Shown piece after piece: positions 25,891-33,954 of a stretch of 64,000 bases of DNA. Origin of the DNA: Microbulbifer flavimaris (GTDB taxonomy: Bacteria > Pseudomonadota > Gammaproteobacteria > Pseudomonadales > Cellvibrionaceae); the NCBI RefSeq assembly GCF_001641755.2, contig NZ_LRFG02000001.1:434001-498000 (forward strand), read 5' to 3'. The notes beneath the pieces were generated by a model. It did no database searches and had not been told where the DNA came from. It worked only from the letters and a program-made list of their open reading frames with translations. The translations under genes and the position numbers were made by a program. The first letter of the stretch is position 1. The number at the start of each line of letters is the position of its first letter.

Positions 25891-26181
25891 ATGCGACTCA
25901 TCATTGGGGCTCGCGATCATGGCGCGGGCCTGGCCACAACAAACTATGTCAGCGCCAAGCGCATCATGCGCGAATTCCCAGTTTCCATCCTACAGGTCGT
26001 GCAACCGCTACCGAGTCGGGAAAACCTGATCGGTTTTCTGTCCTGGTGCAATGGTCGGCACTGTCTACCGCTGCGGGTAGTGCTGAATCAGGTGTCCCCT
26101 GAGGATCGCCGCCTGGCTATGCAGTACCTCATTGCCCGGGGATACCGTACTGCAGATCGTGTGACATTCATGAAGCTCTAA
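25891..26181 (+). CDS. Hypothetical protein between array tRNAs
   Basis: A 96-residue protein (it begins MRLIIGARDHGAGLATTNY). The ATG has a good ribosome site (GAGGAG, about seven bases upstream), and the frame exactly fills the gap between tRNA-Arg(CCG) and tRNA-Arg(TCT), ending one base before the latter. It has no signal peptide or clear membrane segment. I recognise no domain. The tight fit and ribosome site argue for a real gene that travels with the array. Confidence 0.6.
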   Translation: MRLIIGARDHGAGLATTNYVSAKRIMREFPVSILQVVQPLPSRENLIGFLSWCNGRHCLPLRVVLNQVSPEDRRLAMQYLIARGYRTADRVTFMKL

Positions 26182-26182
26182 G

Positions 26183-26258
26183 GCGCCCGTAGCTCAATTG
26201 GCAGAGCAGGACCCTTCTAAGGTCTCGGTTGGGGGTTCGAATCCCTCCGGGCGTGCCA
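26183..26258 (+). tRNA. tRNA-Arg(TCT)
   Basis: 76 bases, acceptor GCGCCCG/CGGGCGT (G1-T72 wobble), discriminator G, anticodon loop CTTCTAA (TCT) on stem GGACC/GGTCT, encoded CCA. Last tRNA of the array. Confidence 0.9.
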
Positions 26259-26294
26259 GAAAAAGCGACCAGTTTTTACTCTAAGGAAAGAACA

Positions 26295-26852
26295 ATGGCT
26301 CGAGTACTGTATCTAGATGCTGGTGGTAGACCTATTCGTTGGATAAATCTCCAGCGCGCTGCCTATCTCTACGCAAAAGATCAGGTTTTGTGGGATCTGG
26401 GCACATTCAAGATAACGCTGCGCGGCGGTTACAGAAGGTGCGGTGTTCGCTCGATGCTTTCGATTGCGCCGGTGATCGCTGGACGCAGTATCAACCGCGT
26501 GGGTTCAAAGCTTCGCCCTGCTCTTACGAACCAGAGCCTTTTCGCCCGTGACCAGTTCACGTGCCTCTACTGTGGTGTGACCTTTTCCTTCTCTCAGCTG
26601 ACGAGGGATCATGTAATGCCGGTTTCCCGTGGCGGCGCTGATAGTTGGGAGAATGTAGTGGCCGCCTGCAAGGGCTGCAACAACCGAAAGGGTGCGATGA
26701 CACCGGATGAGGCGGGTATGCCGCTGCTGGCGGTGCCGTTCACGCCCAATCCCTACGAGGCGATCATGCTGCAGGCGCATCAGATACTGGCGGATCAGAT
26801 GGAGTATCTGAGTTCCGGATTTAGCGACAGGCGCAACTGGAAATCGGCATAA
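26295..26852 (+). CDS. HNH endonuclease
   Basis: A 185-residue protein with a C-terminal HNH nuclease domain from about residue 88. It has CLYCG, then the TRDHVMPVSRGG segment (the catalytic DH), then WENVVAACKGCNNRKG (the second CxxC and the conserved NN-K). The four cysteines bind a structural zinc and the histidines bind the catalytic metal. The N-terminal half is of the kind found in stand-alone McrA-like HNH proteins. The ATG at 26295 follows AAGGAAAG. It begins 36 bases after the last tRNA, so it may be cotranscribed. HNH enzymes usually nick or cut DNA; a homing or mobility role is likely, but an RNA target cannot be excluded. Confidence 0.88.
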   Translation: MARVLYLDAGGRPIRWINLQRAAYLYAKDQVLWDLGTFKITLRGGYRRCGVRSMLSIAPVIAGRSINRVGSKLRPALTNQSLFARDQFTCLYCGVTFSFSQLTRDHVMPVSRGGADSWENVVAACKGCNNRKGAMTPDEAGMPLLAVPFTPNPYEAIMLQAHQILADQMEYLSSGFSDRRNWKSA

Positions 26853-26929
26853 GTGGTTGCGGGGAATAGTGAAACTTGAGTGATTAATGGTTGTACGCCA
26901 AGCAGGCATGTGACCAAAGGGTGAAAGAG

Positions 26930-27463
26930 ATGTTGAGTACTAAAGTGATTATCAAATGGACCTTGTCTTTTCTGAAAGAGGACTGGGGAATCAGGGATTA
27001 TCCGGTAAGAATTCGAGAGCAGATCAGGGCCGAGCAGACTAAAGAAGGGCTTTATATGCCGCGATTTATCGCCCAGATCGAGAACTGGTGGCAAATCTCA
27101 GGTATTGGAGAAACCCGAGAAGAGGCCCTGATGGACCTTGGTAGGTCACTCGCAACCGTAAAGGAGAGACGGGGATGGCTCCCAAGGCCTGGAACGGGAC
27201 TGCCGATAGAATTTGCACCCAGTGATGAAATCGAGCGCTACTGGGGGGTTGTTAGCCGGATCATAACCGAGGTGCTGGAATATGACCCCGATGACATTTT
27301 TATCACAGATGGCTCTTCGCTCTGGGACTTCTCCTAGGAAGGAGACTCCATCGAAACTTTAAGAGAACGCGTTTCGAAGATATTCAACGTGGATATTTCT
27401 CACATCGAAAGCGGAAATATCGCAGAAATAGCTCGATTTATAGCTGAGGCAAAAGATCGTTGA
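26930..27463 (+). pseudogene. Unknown protein interrupted by in-frame TAG
   Basis: The frame from the ATG at 26930 gives 135 residues and meets TAG at 27335-27337. The same frame continues for 41 codons of good protein-like sequence to TGA at 27461. The sequence across the stop (ITDGSSLWDFS, stop, EGDSIETLRERVSKIFNVD) reads as one helical domain, so this is either a nonsense mutation or amber readthrough. The middle part (YMPRFIAQIENWWQISGIGETREEALMDL) resembles HicB-like folds, which is only a weak hint. It lies between the HNH gene and rtcB and ends 50 bases before rtcB. Confidence 0.55.
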
Positions 27464-27512
27464 AGCCGGCAGAAATAGACAACTTATCAATGAATTGATC
27501 CAGGAAAAGATC

Positions 27513-28720
27513 ATGCCAGTCAAAATGGTACTGAATGCGAAAGCATCCCCGGGCACTGTCCCGGTCAAAATTTACACGAAAGAAGTTGAACACGCTGCGC
27601 TAGAGCAGCTGAAGAATATTGCCCAGCTTCCGATTGTGCACTCCCATGTGGCGGCAATGCCGGATGTGCATCTGGGTAAAGGCGCCACGGTTGGTTCTGT
27701 CATTCCAACCGTTGGTGCAATCATTCCAGCGGCCGTTGGGGTCGATATCGGGTGCGGAATGAATGCGGTGCGGACATCACTACGTGCCAATCAGTTGCCC
27801 GATAGCCTCAAGTCAGTTCGGGCGGCCATCGAGGCCAGGGTGCCAGTGGGTTTTGCCCGGCACAAGATGGTCAATGCGAGGGAGTCAGCCTGCAAGGGCC
27901 TCGCTCCCGGAGCGGATCGATTATTCGAAAAGCACCCTGCGCTGCTAAAGATGTTGCGGGATCCCCAGCGCACCTGGGTTACCCAGGTGGGCACCCTTGG
28001 TGGAGGGAACCATTTCATCGAGATCTGTCTTGATGAGAGCGATCAGGTATGGGTCATGCTGCACTCTGGAAGTCGGGTATCGGCAATGCGATCGGGCAAC
28101 ATTTCATCAAGCTGGCCAGAAAGGATATGGCAGTACATATCCACAAGTTGCCGGACCGTGACCTGGCCTACTTCAGTGAGGGCAGTCAGCACTTCGATGA
28201 CTACGTGGAGGCAGTTAACTGGGGGCAGGAATACGCCCGCGTAAACAGACAGGAGATGATGAAACTTGTCATCAGTTGTCTGCGTGAATACTTGCCGCCG
28301 TTTACGCTGACGTCCGAAGCCATCAACTGTCACCACAACTATGTGGTGCGGGAAGCACACTTTGGTCGCGATGTGTTTGTAACCCGCAAGGGCGCCATCA
28401 GTGCACAGCGAGACCAGCTGGGCATCATCCCCGGTTCGATGGGCACCCGGTCCTATATCGTACGGGGAAAGGGGAACCCGGAGTCGTTCTGCTCCTGTGC
28501 CCATGGCGCCGGACGGAAAATGAGCCGCAATGCAGCGCGCAAGCGTTTTACCCGGCGTGATCTTGAGGAACAGACAAAGGGGGTCGATTGTCGAAAGGAC
28601 AGTGGGGTGCTCGATGAGATCCCGGCTGCCTATAAAGATATCGACCGTGCCATGGAAAATCAGTCAGACCTGGTGGACGTAGTTCACACGCTGCGACAGG
28701 TGATCTGTGTGAAGGGATGA
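27513..28720 (+). pseudogene. rtcB: RtcB-type RNA ligase, interrupted by a frameshift
   Basis: RtcB joins RNA 2',3'-cyclic-phosphate ends to 5'-OH ends with GTP and Mn2+, repairing cleaved tRNA and other RNAs. All key parts are present: PDVHLGKGATVGSV, the metal cysteine in VGVDIGCGMNAV, GGGNHFIE, and the GMP-accepting histidine in CAHGAGRKMSR. The conserved HSGSRGIGNAIG is broken near 28074-28080, where one base is missing and the reading frame changes. The halves are 27513 to about 28076 and about 28077 to 28720. With one base restored the protein would be 402 residues, the normal length. This is a recent mutation, a sequencing error or, less likely, frameshifting. The start ATG at 27513 follows AGGAAAAG. 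Confidence 0.85.
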
Positions 28721-28747
28721 GTGCCTGTTAGGGCACATAAAGCGGAT

Positions 28748-29743
28748 ATGGATATCGAGCTAGCAAAAGAGATCATGGCGTGCCTCCCCGAGGGGCGCAC
28801 CCGGTTCTATTACTTCAAGGACAGGTACGCCCTGTTGCTGCTCCGTCAGGCCTGCAAGGAACAGCAGTCTATAAGGGCGCTGAGGCAGGGGCAGTATGCC
28901 AGGTTGCTGGATAAAGCGGCTGTGGGGGAGGTCATCCGTCGCTCTGGGAACGGCAGGCTCACCCCTGAGCAGCTGGTTAATTACTGGCCCGCTCAATTTC
29001 ACTGCTACCGATTGAGTCTGGGGCTCTGGGGAAGTGATAGGAAGAGTCGTTATTACCAGACGTCGCGAACAGGCTACAACCTTGTGTTGCAGATGAACTT
29101 TTCTAATCAGCATGACCTGTGCTACCGGCGCTATAAAATTGCTGATGACGAGGGCTGCTTTGATTCCTACGAGCACCCAACAAGTGATACACGGAATACC
29201 ATGGCATGGTCGCGGATTGATCTCGACCTGGAAACTGATACCGCGCTGATTGAAGAGGTCCAGACAGACTGGTTACGGTTTGCCAGGGAAGCTTATGATG
29301 ATGCACAAAACATCCGTAAGGCAAAGTCGAAAGTAGACAGGGAAAAGCAAGAGCGCTATTGGTTTTACGATTTTACGCCTGAGCAGGCTACAGAATATTT
29401 TGAGATCGCGGTCAGGGAGCATCTTGCAATCTGGGATGAGGCTGTTCTCTCGGCCACTTTAGAGTTCCTCTTGCATGAGATCGGCATCCGGAAGGTCTAT
29501 TTTCATAGCTGGGAAACTGGCCGGAGAGTAAAGCACTGTGCGCCGCCACGGTCGGTATACAGGAATTTGCCCAGAAGGTTCTGTTTCCAGTCCGTATCTG
29601 AAGGTCCAGGGTTTCTGATTGAGGACAAGTCCTCCAGGAGGAAAATGAAGAAGATCGACCGGCAATCCTGGTATCTATTGGATTTCTCTGGGGTTAGTGG
29701 TGGGGCAGGTATCAACCGTGACTGCCAGCTACTTACCGCCTGA
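28748..29743 (+). CDS. Hypothetical protein downstream of rtcB
   Basis: A 331-residue cytoplasmic protein. A GTG at 28721, immediately after the rtcB stop and preceded by AAGGGAT, could be the true start and would add nine residues. I see no enzyme domain I can name with confidence. The segment ALIEEVQTDWLRFA, followed by LEFLLHEIGIRKVYFHSWETGRRVK, resembles the (I)EE(I/V)QSDW pattern of domains in large phage polyvalent proteins; this is from memory. The C-terminal part is basic (SSRRKMKKIDR). Its direct coupling to rtcB suggests a role in the same RNA-repair module. Confidence 0.7.
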   Translation: MDIELAKEIMACLPEGRTRFYYFKDRYALLLLRQACKEQQSIRALRQGQYARLLDKAAVGEVIRRSGNGRLTPEQLVNYWPAQFHCYRLSLGLWGSDRKSRYYQTSRTGYNLVLQMNFSNQHDLCYRRYKIADDEGCFDSYEHPTSDTRNTMAWSRIDLDLETDTALIEEVQTDWLRFAREAYDDAQNIRKAKSKVDREKQERYWFYDFTPEQATEYFEIAVREHLAIWDEAVLSATLEFLLHEIGIRKVYFHSWETGRRVKHCAPPRSVYRNLPRRFCFQSVSEGPGFLIEDKSSRRKMKKIDRQSWYLLDFSGVSGGAGINRDCQLLTA

Positions 29744-29885
29744 CAGTCGCTCTCTTGGCGGGGTTACCGGGTTATGCCCTGAGAGACCATTTTCCCAGGT
29801 ATTTTCGGCTGAGCAATTTTCAGCGTGAGAGTATAGAAACCGGATTGTGTGGATTTTAAGTCAGGGATTTGTTGGAGAGTTTCAT

Positions 29886-30500
29886 ATGGATGTGGGAAAC
29901 AACAAAAGTTCAATGCGGATGCGGGCGGACAGGATCAAGCCGTATCAGTGTAAGCAGCTGATCGCGGTCATCGAAGATCCGCACGATATCAAGAATATCG
30001 GCACGGTGATCCGTAATGTTAACGCCCTAGGGGTGGAGAAAGCGTATATCGTGGACCCGAAAAGGAGCCTTCCAGCGGACTGGCAAGCAATGCGGGAGCG
30101 CAAGTCCCTCTCAGGAACCTCAGTTTCAGCGATTAAATGGACATTCGTGAAGCGGTTTGACAGCACGGAACAATGTCTTGAGCACCTAGAGAGCAACAAC
30201 TTCAGCTCAATCGTAACCTCACCCCATATAAAGGGGAGCCGCAACGTTGTCCTCCATGAGGGTGACTACACAATATTTCCCAAGCTGGCTGTGTGGTTTG
30301 GGAGTGAGTCCCGTGGCGTCACTGACCTGGCAGTGCGGCGCAGTGAGCTCTGCGTGAATATTCCGATGCTGGGCATGATCGAAAGCTTAAACCTGGGAAC
30401 CACTTCCGGGATTGTGCTGTACGAGATTACGAAGCAAAGAAGAGCCTATCAAAGAATGTATAAGTACAAGAATAGGCGGGGAAGAAGGTTTCTAGCGTAG
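29886..30500 (+). CDS. SpoU/TrmH-family RNA 2'-O-methyltransferase
   Basis: A 204-residue SPOUT-class methyltransferase that transfers methyl from S-adenosylmethionine to a ribose 2'-OH. The three family motifs are clear: DIKNIGTVIRNVNALG (motif 1), AVWFGSESRGV (motif 2) and NIPMLGMIESLNLGTTSGI (motif 3, forming the knotted AdoMet site). Its short size and lack of an N-terminal extension fit TrmH-like enzymes that methylate G18 in the tRNA D-loop, although TrmL-type wobble-base targets are also possible. The ATG at 29886 has GGAGAG seven bases upstream. It closes the tRNA island and points to modification of the array's own tRNAs. Confidence 0.88.
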   Translation: MDVGNNKSSMRMRADRIKPYQCKQLIAVIEDPHDIKNIGTVIRNVNALGVEKAYIVDPKRSLPADWQAMRERKSLSGTSVSAIKWTFVKRFDSTEQCLEHLESNNFSSIVTSPHIKGSRNVVLHEGDYTIFPKLAVWFGSESRGVTDLAVRRSELCVNIPMLGMIESLNLGTTSGIVLYEITKQRRAYQRMYKYKNRRGRRFLA

Positions 30501-30516
30501 AGAAAATGTTCACTCC

Positions 30517-31599
30517 CTAGGGCTTGGCGCCGGGAGGTTCCGACAGGGCTTTCAGGTTTTCCAGTACTTTCTCGGCCCTGGCGATATTGGTCAGCAATTC
30601 GGCATTATCCGGATCCAGGGCTTTAGCTTCACGCCAGACTTCCACCGCTCGCTCGATTTTGCCTTCGCTGTAGAGATCATTGCCCCGCTTGATCGCGGCT
30701 TCGATTCGCGCATCCAGCTGGGATTGGAACTGTGATTGCAGGGGCGATAGCTGCGGATCTTGCGGCGACTGTTGCTGTAGCCTGTTCAGGTGTTGCCGTG
30801 CGCTGAGCAAGTCACCGGTATCCAGTGCTCGTTGTAATTCCTGGACAGGAGACTTTGGATCTTTCTTCGGGGCGCTGCTGGCCACCTGGCGCTTCGTCTT
30901 GGCAAGGTGGCGGTTGGCCACGGCCAGGTCCTGGTCGATCTGTTCGCGCTGATCAGGTTCTTGCAGCAGGTCGTTGCCATACAGGCGCCGTGCTACCCTC
31001 AGGCCGCGTGCGGCCAGGGTATAGTCCCCCCGTTGTAATGCCTCTTGCGCATGGTCCTGCAGTGCCTGTGCGGACCCACGGCATTTGCGGTGGAAGTTCT
31101 GAAGCTCCAGCCAGGTCAGCACGTCTGGGCCATTAAGCTGCCGCAGGCGCTGGTAGGCCTCCGCTTCCTTCAGCAATTGTTCGCCGCGCTGGATAGCCAG
31201 TTCCATACGCACGCGTTCTTCACGTAACTGGCGCCGCTCTGAAAACTTTTGCCGTGCAGTGTTCAGTTCCTGACTGTCTGGCAGTAGGTCTGTGCCAACC
31301 TGTAAAACCCGCTCGGCCTCGTGCCATTCGCTCTGTTTTTCCAGGCGGCTCGCGGTGCGGATTGCATCGCGTTCAAACTGCTGCAGCCTGTTCTTTAATT
31401 TCCGGATCTGTTGCTGCTGGGCCGCTGTGGCTGTGTCCAGTGCCTGCAGGCGTTCGAGTTCCTTGGACTGTTCGCGCAACTGTTGCAGCGTTTCGGACGG
31501 GAATCCCTCCAGCGCCTGCTGCTGGGTCGGCATCAGGCTGCAGGCCTGCAGCAGCGGTAATAGCAAAAAGCATAAAAGGACTAAATGGCGATTACACAT
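30517..31599 (-). CDS. TPR/coiled-coil lipoprotein
   Basis: A 360-residue protein with a lipoprotein signal peptide (LLCFLLLPLLQAC, Cys20). The mature part is rich in Gln, Arg and Glu with long coiled-coil helices. A TPR-like C-terminal region has KRGNDLYSEGKIERAVEVW. It should be anchored to a membrane and face the periplasm. Its start overlaps the end of the cyclase gene by eight bases, so the two are cotranscribed. A role in sensing or presenting envelope signals to the cyclase is a fair inference. Confidence 0.8.
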   Translation of the reverse strand: MCNRHLVLLCFLLLPLLQACSLMPTQQQALEGFPSETLQQLREQSKELERLQALDTATAAQQQQIRKLKNRLQQFERDAIRTASRLEKQSEWHEAERVLQVGTDLLPDSQELNTARQKFSERRQLREERVRMELAIQRGEQLLKEAEAYQRLRQLNGPDVLTWLELQNFHRKCRGSAQALQDHAQEALQRGDYTLAARGLRVARRLYGNDLLQEPDQREQIDQDLAVANRHLAKTKRQVASSAPKKDPKSPVQELQRALDTGDLLSARQHLNRLQQQSPQDPQLSPLQSQFQSQLDARIEAAIKRGNDLYSEGKIERAVEVWREAKALDPDNAELLTNIARAEKVLENLKALSEPPGAKP

Positions 31600-33115
31600 G
31601 GGCGACTGCCTGCCGGCGCAGTTTGCGGGGCCGGTTGTCTAGTATTCTCTGCAGGTTAGCGCGCAGCTGTGCTTGATCGTTCTGATGGAGATCCCGCACA
31701 GAGTAGATTCCCACTGGCGTTGACTTGCCGCGAATTGTCAGGGTCCGCTCGGGCTGTGCGTTGATGCGCTGCTGCAGCATGGAGAACATTTTTCTCTGGA
31801 TGATGATTTGATCCGCCTGGGCTTCGCTGCACAAACGAGATGCCAGGTTGACGGCATCGCCGACCACTGTGTATTCCATCCGCTCGTCGGAGCCCAGGTT
31901 GCCGGCCAGCATCGCGCCACAGTTGATGCCGATGCGAAAATGCACCTCGGGCCGGCCCTCGGCACGGCGCTGCTGGTTCAACTGCGTCGCCAGCTGCTGA
32001 ATCAACACTGCGCAGCTGACCGCATTGAATGCGTGGTCGGTATCGTCTTCCAGCACACCAAACGCCAGCATGGCGCAGTCGCCGATAAACTTGTCGACCA
32101 CGCCGCCGTACAAGGAGCAGGCTTGTGAAATATATGAGAAGTATTCGTTTAACAGCTCGGAAACCTGGCTCGGCTGCAGCTTCTCTGACATCGCGGTGAA
32201 GCCGGTAATATCGGCGAACAGTACTGTTGCCTCGATCGGTCGGTCGACCAACCGGACCTCGTCGAGGTTGGCCAGTACCTTGTCGGCAACGTTTTTTGAC
32301 ACATAGCGGGAGAAGACCTGCTCTACCTGCGACTTTCTCAGCAGCCCGGCCGCCATATTGTTGAACCCTTCGAAAAGGTAGCCGATTTCGTCATTGCGCT
32401 GCTGATCGATTCGGGTTGCAAAATCCCCGCGGTCGATGGCCTGGGTCGCTTTCATCAGATGGTGGATTGGCAGGGACAGGCGCCGGCTGAGCCAATAGGC
32501 CAGCAAGGACGCCAGCACAGTCATAGCCAGGGTGGCATAGACAATGGCATCGCGGGCGCTCGTTGCCGCCTGGTCCATCTGTGAAGCCGATAGGGTCACC
32601 ACCACCGATCCAACCCGGACGTCCGAGTAGGTAGCCGGGGCGATAAAACTGATCAACCGTTCCTGTGACCCTTCAGCTGTATCCCGGAACCAGGGCCGTG
32701 ATATGACCCCGGCAGCCTCGAAAGGAGAGTCGGTCAGGTCCGGCTGGATGCCGGTCGTGGACAAGGGTTCGCCGCTGCGCGCGTAGATCCCCGCACCGAG
32801 GATCTTCTCGTCCTGGCCGAGGTTGGTGGTCAGCATACGCAGGTTCAGGCTGTTCTCAGACAGGATCGGTTCACTGGCCAGTTTCGCCAGCTGCAACGCC
32901 ATGGTGTTGCCGAAATCGTGCAGTTGCGTCTTGATCAGGCGATTCTGGTTATCGCTGATAAACAGCCCAAGGCTCGTCATACCCAGCACCAGCAGCAGGG
33001 TCATGACCAGCGCCAGTTTGAACGCAATCGGGATGCGGCGGGGTAACAGGTGGATCAGGCGCACCCGTAGACCGCGAGCGGTGCGCCGCAAAGTGCCTTT
33101 GGCCTTGGTGATCAA
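31592..33115 (-). CDS. Membrane-bound class III adenylate/guanylate cyclase with HAMP domain
   Basis: A 507-residue inner-membrane protein. It has a transmembrane helix at about residues 28-52, a periplasmic sensor region, a second helix at about 188-210, a HAMP domain, and a catalytic class III cyclase domain from about 290. The metal-binding aspartates lie in VLFADITGFTAMSEK and VDKFIGDCAMLAF, and the transition-state residues in VVGDAVNLASRL. It makes cAMP or cGMP in response to an envelope signal. The start is a TTG at 33115, preceded by AAGGAGAG about ten bases away; no better ATG exists. It shares an operon with the TPR lipoprotein. Confidence 0.92.
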   Translation of the reverse strand: MITKAKGTLRRTARGLRVRLIHLLPRRIPIAFKLALVMTLLLVLGMTSLGLFISDNQNRLIKTQLHDFGNTMALQLAKLASEPILSENSLNLRMLTTNLGQDEKILGAGIYARSGEPLSTTGIQPDLTDSPFEAAGVISRPWFRDTAEGSQERLISFIAPATYSDVRVGSVVVTLSASQMDQAATSARDAIVYATLAMTVLASLLAYWLSRRLSLPIHHLMKATQAIDRGDFATRIDQQRNDEIGYLFEGFNNMAAGLLRKSQVEQVFSRYVSKNVADKVLANLDEVRLVDRPIEATVLFADITGFTAMSEKLQPSQVSELLNEYFSYISQACSLYGGVVDKFIGDCAMLAFGVLEDDTDHAFNAVSCAVLIQQLATQLNQQRRAEGRPEVHFRIGINCGAMLAGNLGSDERMEYTVVGDAVNLASRLCSEAQADQIIIQRKMFSMLQQRINAQPERTLTIRGKSTPVGIYSVRDLHQNDQAQLRANLQRILDNRPRKLRRQAVAHV

Positions 33116-33523
33116 CGGGTGGCTCTCCTTCTTATTGTCACCGGTACCCGGTTGGTGAGAGTGAGAACACTATACCAGTTCTTGGGCGGTTTTATGACCA
33201 GTGTTGACCCCTGACCGATTGGTCATGCTGGCGCAACGAGAAATGTAGTGGGCCATAAGCCGGGGGCTCGGGTCTGGAGCTCCTGCGGGGCAGGCAGAGC
33301 CACGGATCGTAGCGATTCAGGCCAATTAATGACCGCTTCCACGGTTGGGGGCATTTCTTGACCGGGTACTGATCTACAGATATCGAATTTGTTGAGTCAT
33401 GACGGAGTAGGGCGGATCGACATAATTCGCGCCAGTGTATGCGCTACTCCCAGGGATGACTCATACCATCAATGGCGTCCGAAGTAGCTGGGGGTAATTT
33501 TTCATTCACCGCCGGAGCCGCAA
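33116..33523. other. Intergenic region without recognised gene
   Basis: About 400 bases between the cyclase start and the tRNA-Arg terminator. I see no ORF, tRNA or repeat of note. It should contain the cyclase promoter. Confidence 0.4.
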
Positions 33524-33558
33524 ATTAAAAAGGCCCCGTCCTTTCGGATGGGGCCTTC
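33524..33558 (-). terminator. Terminator of tRNA-Arg
   Basis: AAGGCCCC (33530-33537) and GGGGCCTT (33550-33557) form an 8-bp stem. On the minus strand it is followed by a T run, seven bases after the tRNA 3' end. Confidence 0.85.
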
Positions 33559-33564
33559 TTGATC

Positions 33565-33641
33565 TGGCGCGCTCGGGAGGATTCGAACCTCCGACCGCCT
33601 GGTTCGTAGCCAGGTACTCTATCCAGCTGAGCTACGAGCGC
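33565..33641 (-). tRNA. tRNA-Arg(ACG)
   Basis: A standard 77-base tRNA with anticodon loop CTACGAA (ACG), acceptor GCGCTCG/CGAGCGC, T-loop TTCGAAT and encoded CCA. It is a typical chromosomal gammaproteobacterial gene, unlike the array copy at 23189-23267 that has the same anticodon. Confidence 0.95.
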
Positions 33642-33954
33642 GTTGCGGAGCGCACAATAGTGATCTTCTCCCGTCCGGTCAAGCCAATGTTGGTGCTTTC
33701 TTTGCTGATCAGCGGGTATCAGGGTCAGATATTGGTTGCTCAAGGCCATGTTGGATTACATAGCAATATTTGATCGCTTTTTGAGCAATGCCGGTGGGGA
33801 CGAGCTGCCCCGCTGTGCCGTAAGTACCGCTGTGTACGCTGCTGGCCTGGATTGATTGGTCATTGCTTGAGGGGAGCTGAGCCGGTTCAGGCGCGCAGGC
33901 CTGCATTGAGCTTTTGCTGCTGCCGCCTTAGCATCACGGCCCATCGAGAGAGCT
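33642..33954. other. Intergenic region between tRNA-Arg and aruI
   Basis: About 310 bases. It should hold the tRNA-Arg promoter on the minus strand and the aruI promoter on the plus strand, but I cannot identify either with confidence. No ORF is convincing. Confidence 0.4.

Larger units (their letters stand above)
21556..26258 (+). other. tRNA gene array (about 24 tRNAs, 17 amino acids)
   Basis: A 4.7-kb cluster of tRNA genes, all on the plus strand. By my folding the anticodons cover Thr, Ile, Glu, Lys, Trp, Met, Phe, Asn, His, Arg, Ser, Leu, Gln, Cys, Asp, Pro and Gly. Ala, Val and Tyr were not found. Many differ from standard gammaproteobacterial tRNAs (odd D-arms, short tRNA-Leu variable loops, three without an encoded CCA). 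This is typical of arrays carried by phages or mobile elements rather than chromosomal operons. At least two small protein genes lie inside. Proteins for RNA cutting, ligation and methylation follow directly. Confidence 0.9.

Noticed and set aside
21556-26258. CRISPR array
   Set aside because: The regularly spaced similar segments are T-arms of tRNA genes (GGTTCGA-type), not identical repeats with unique spacers.
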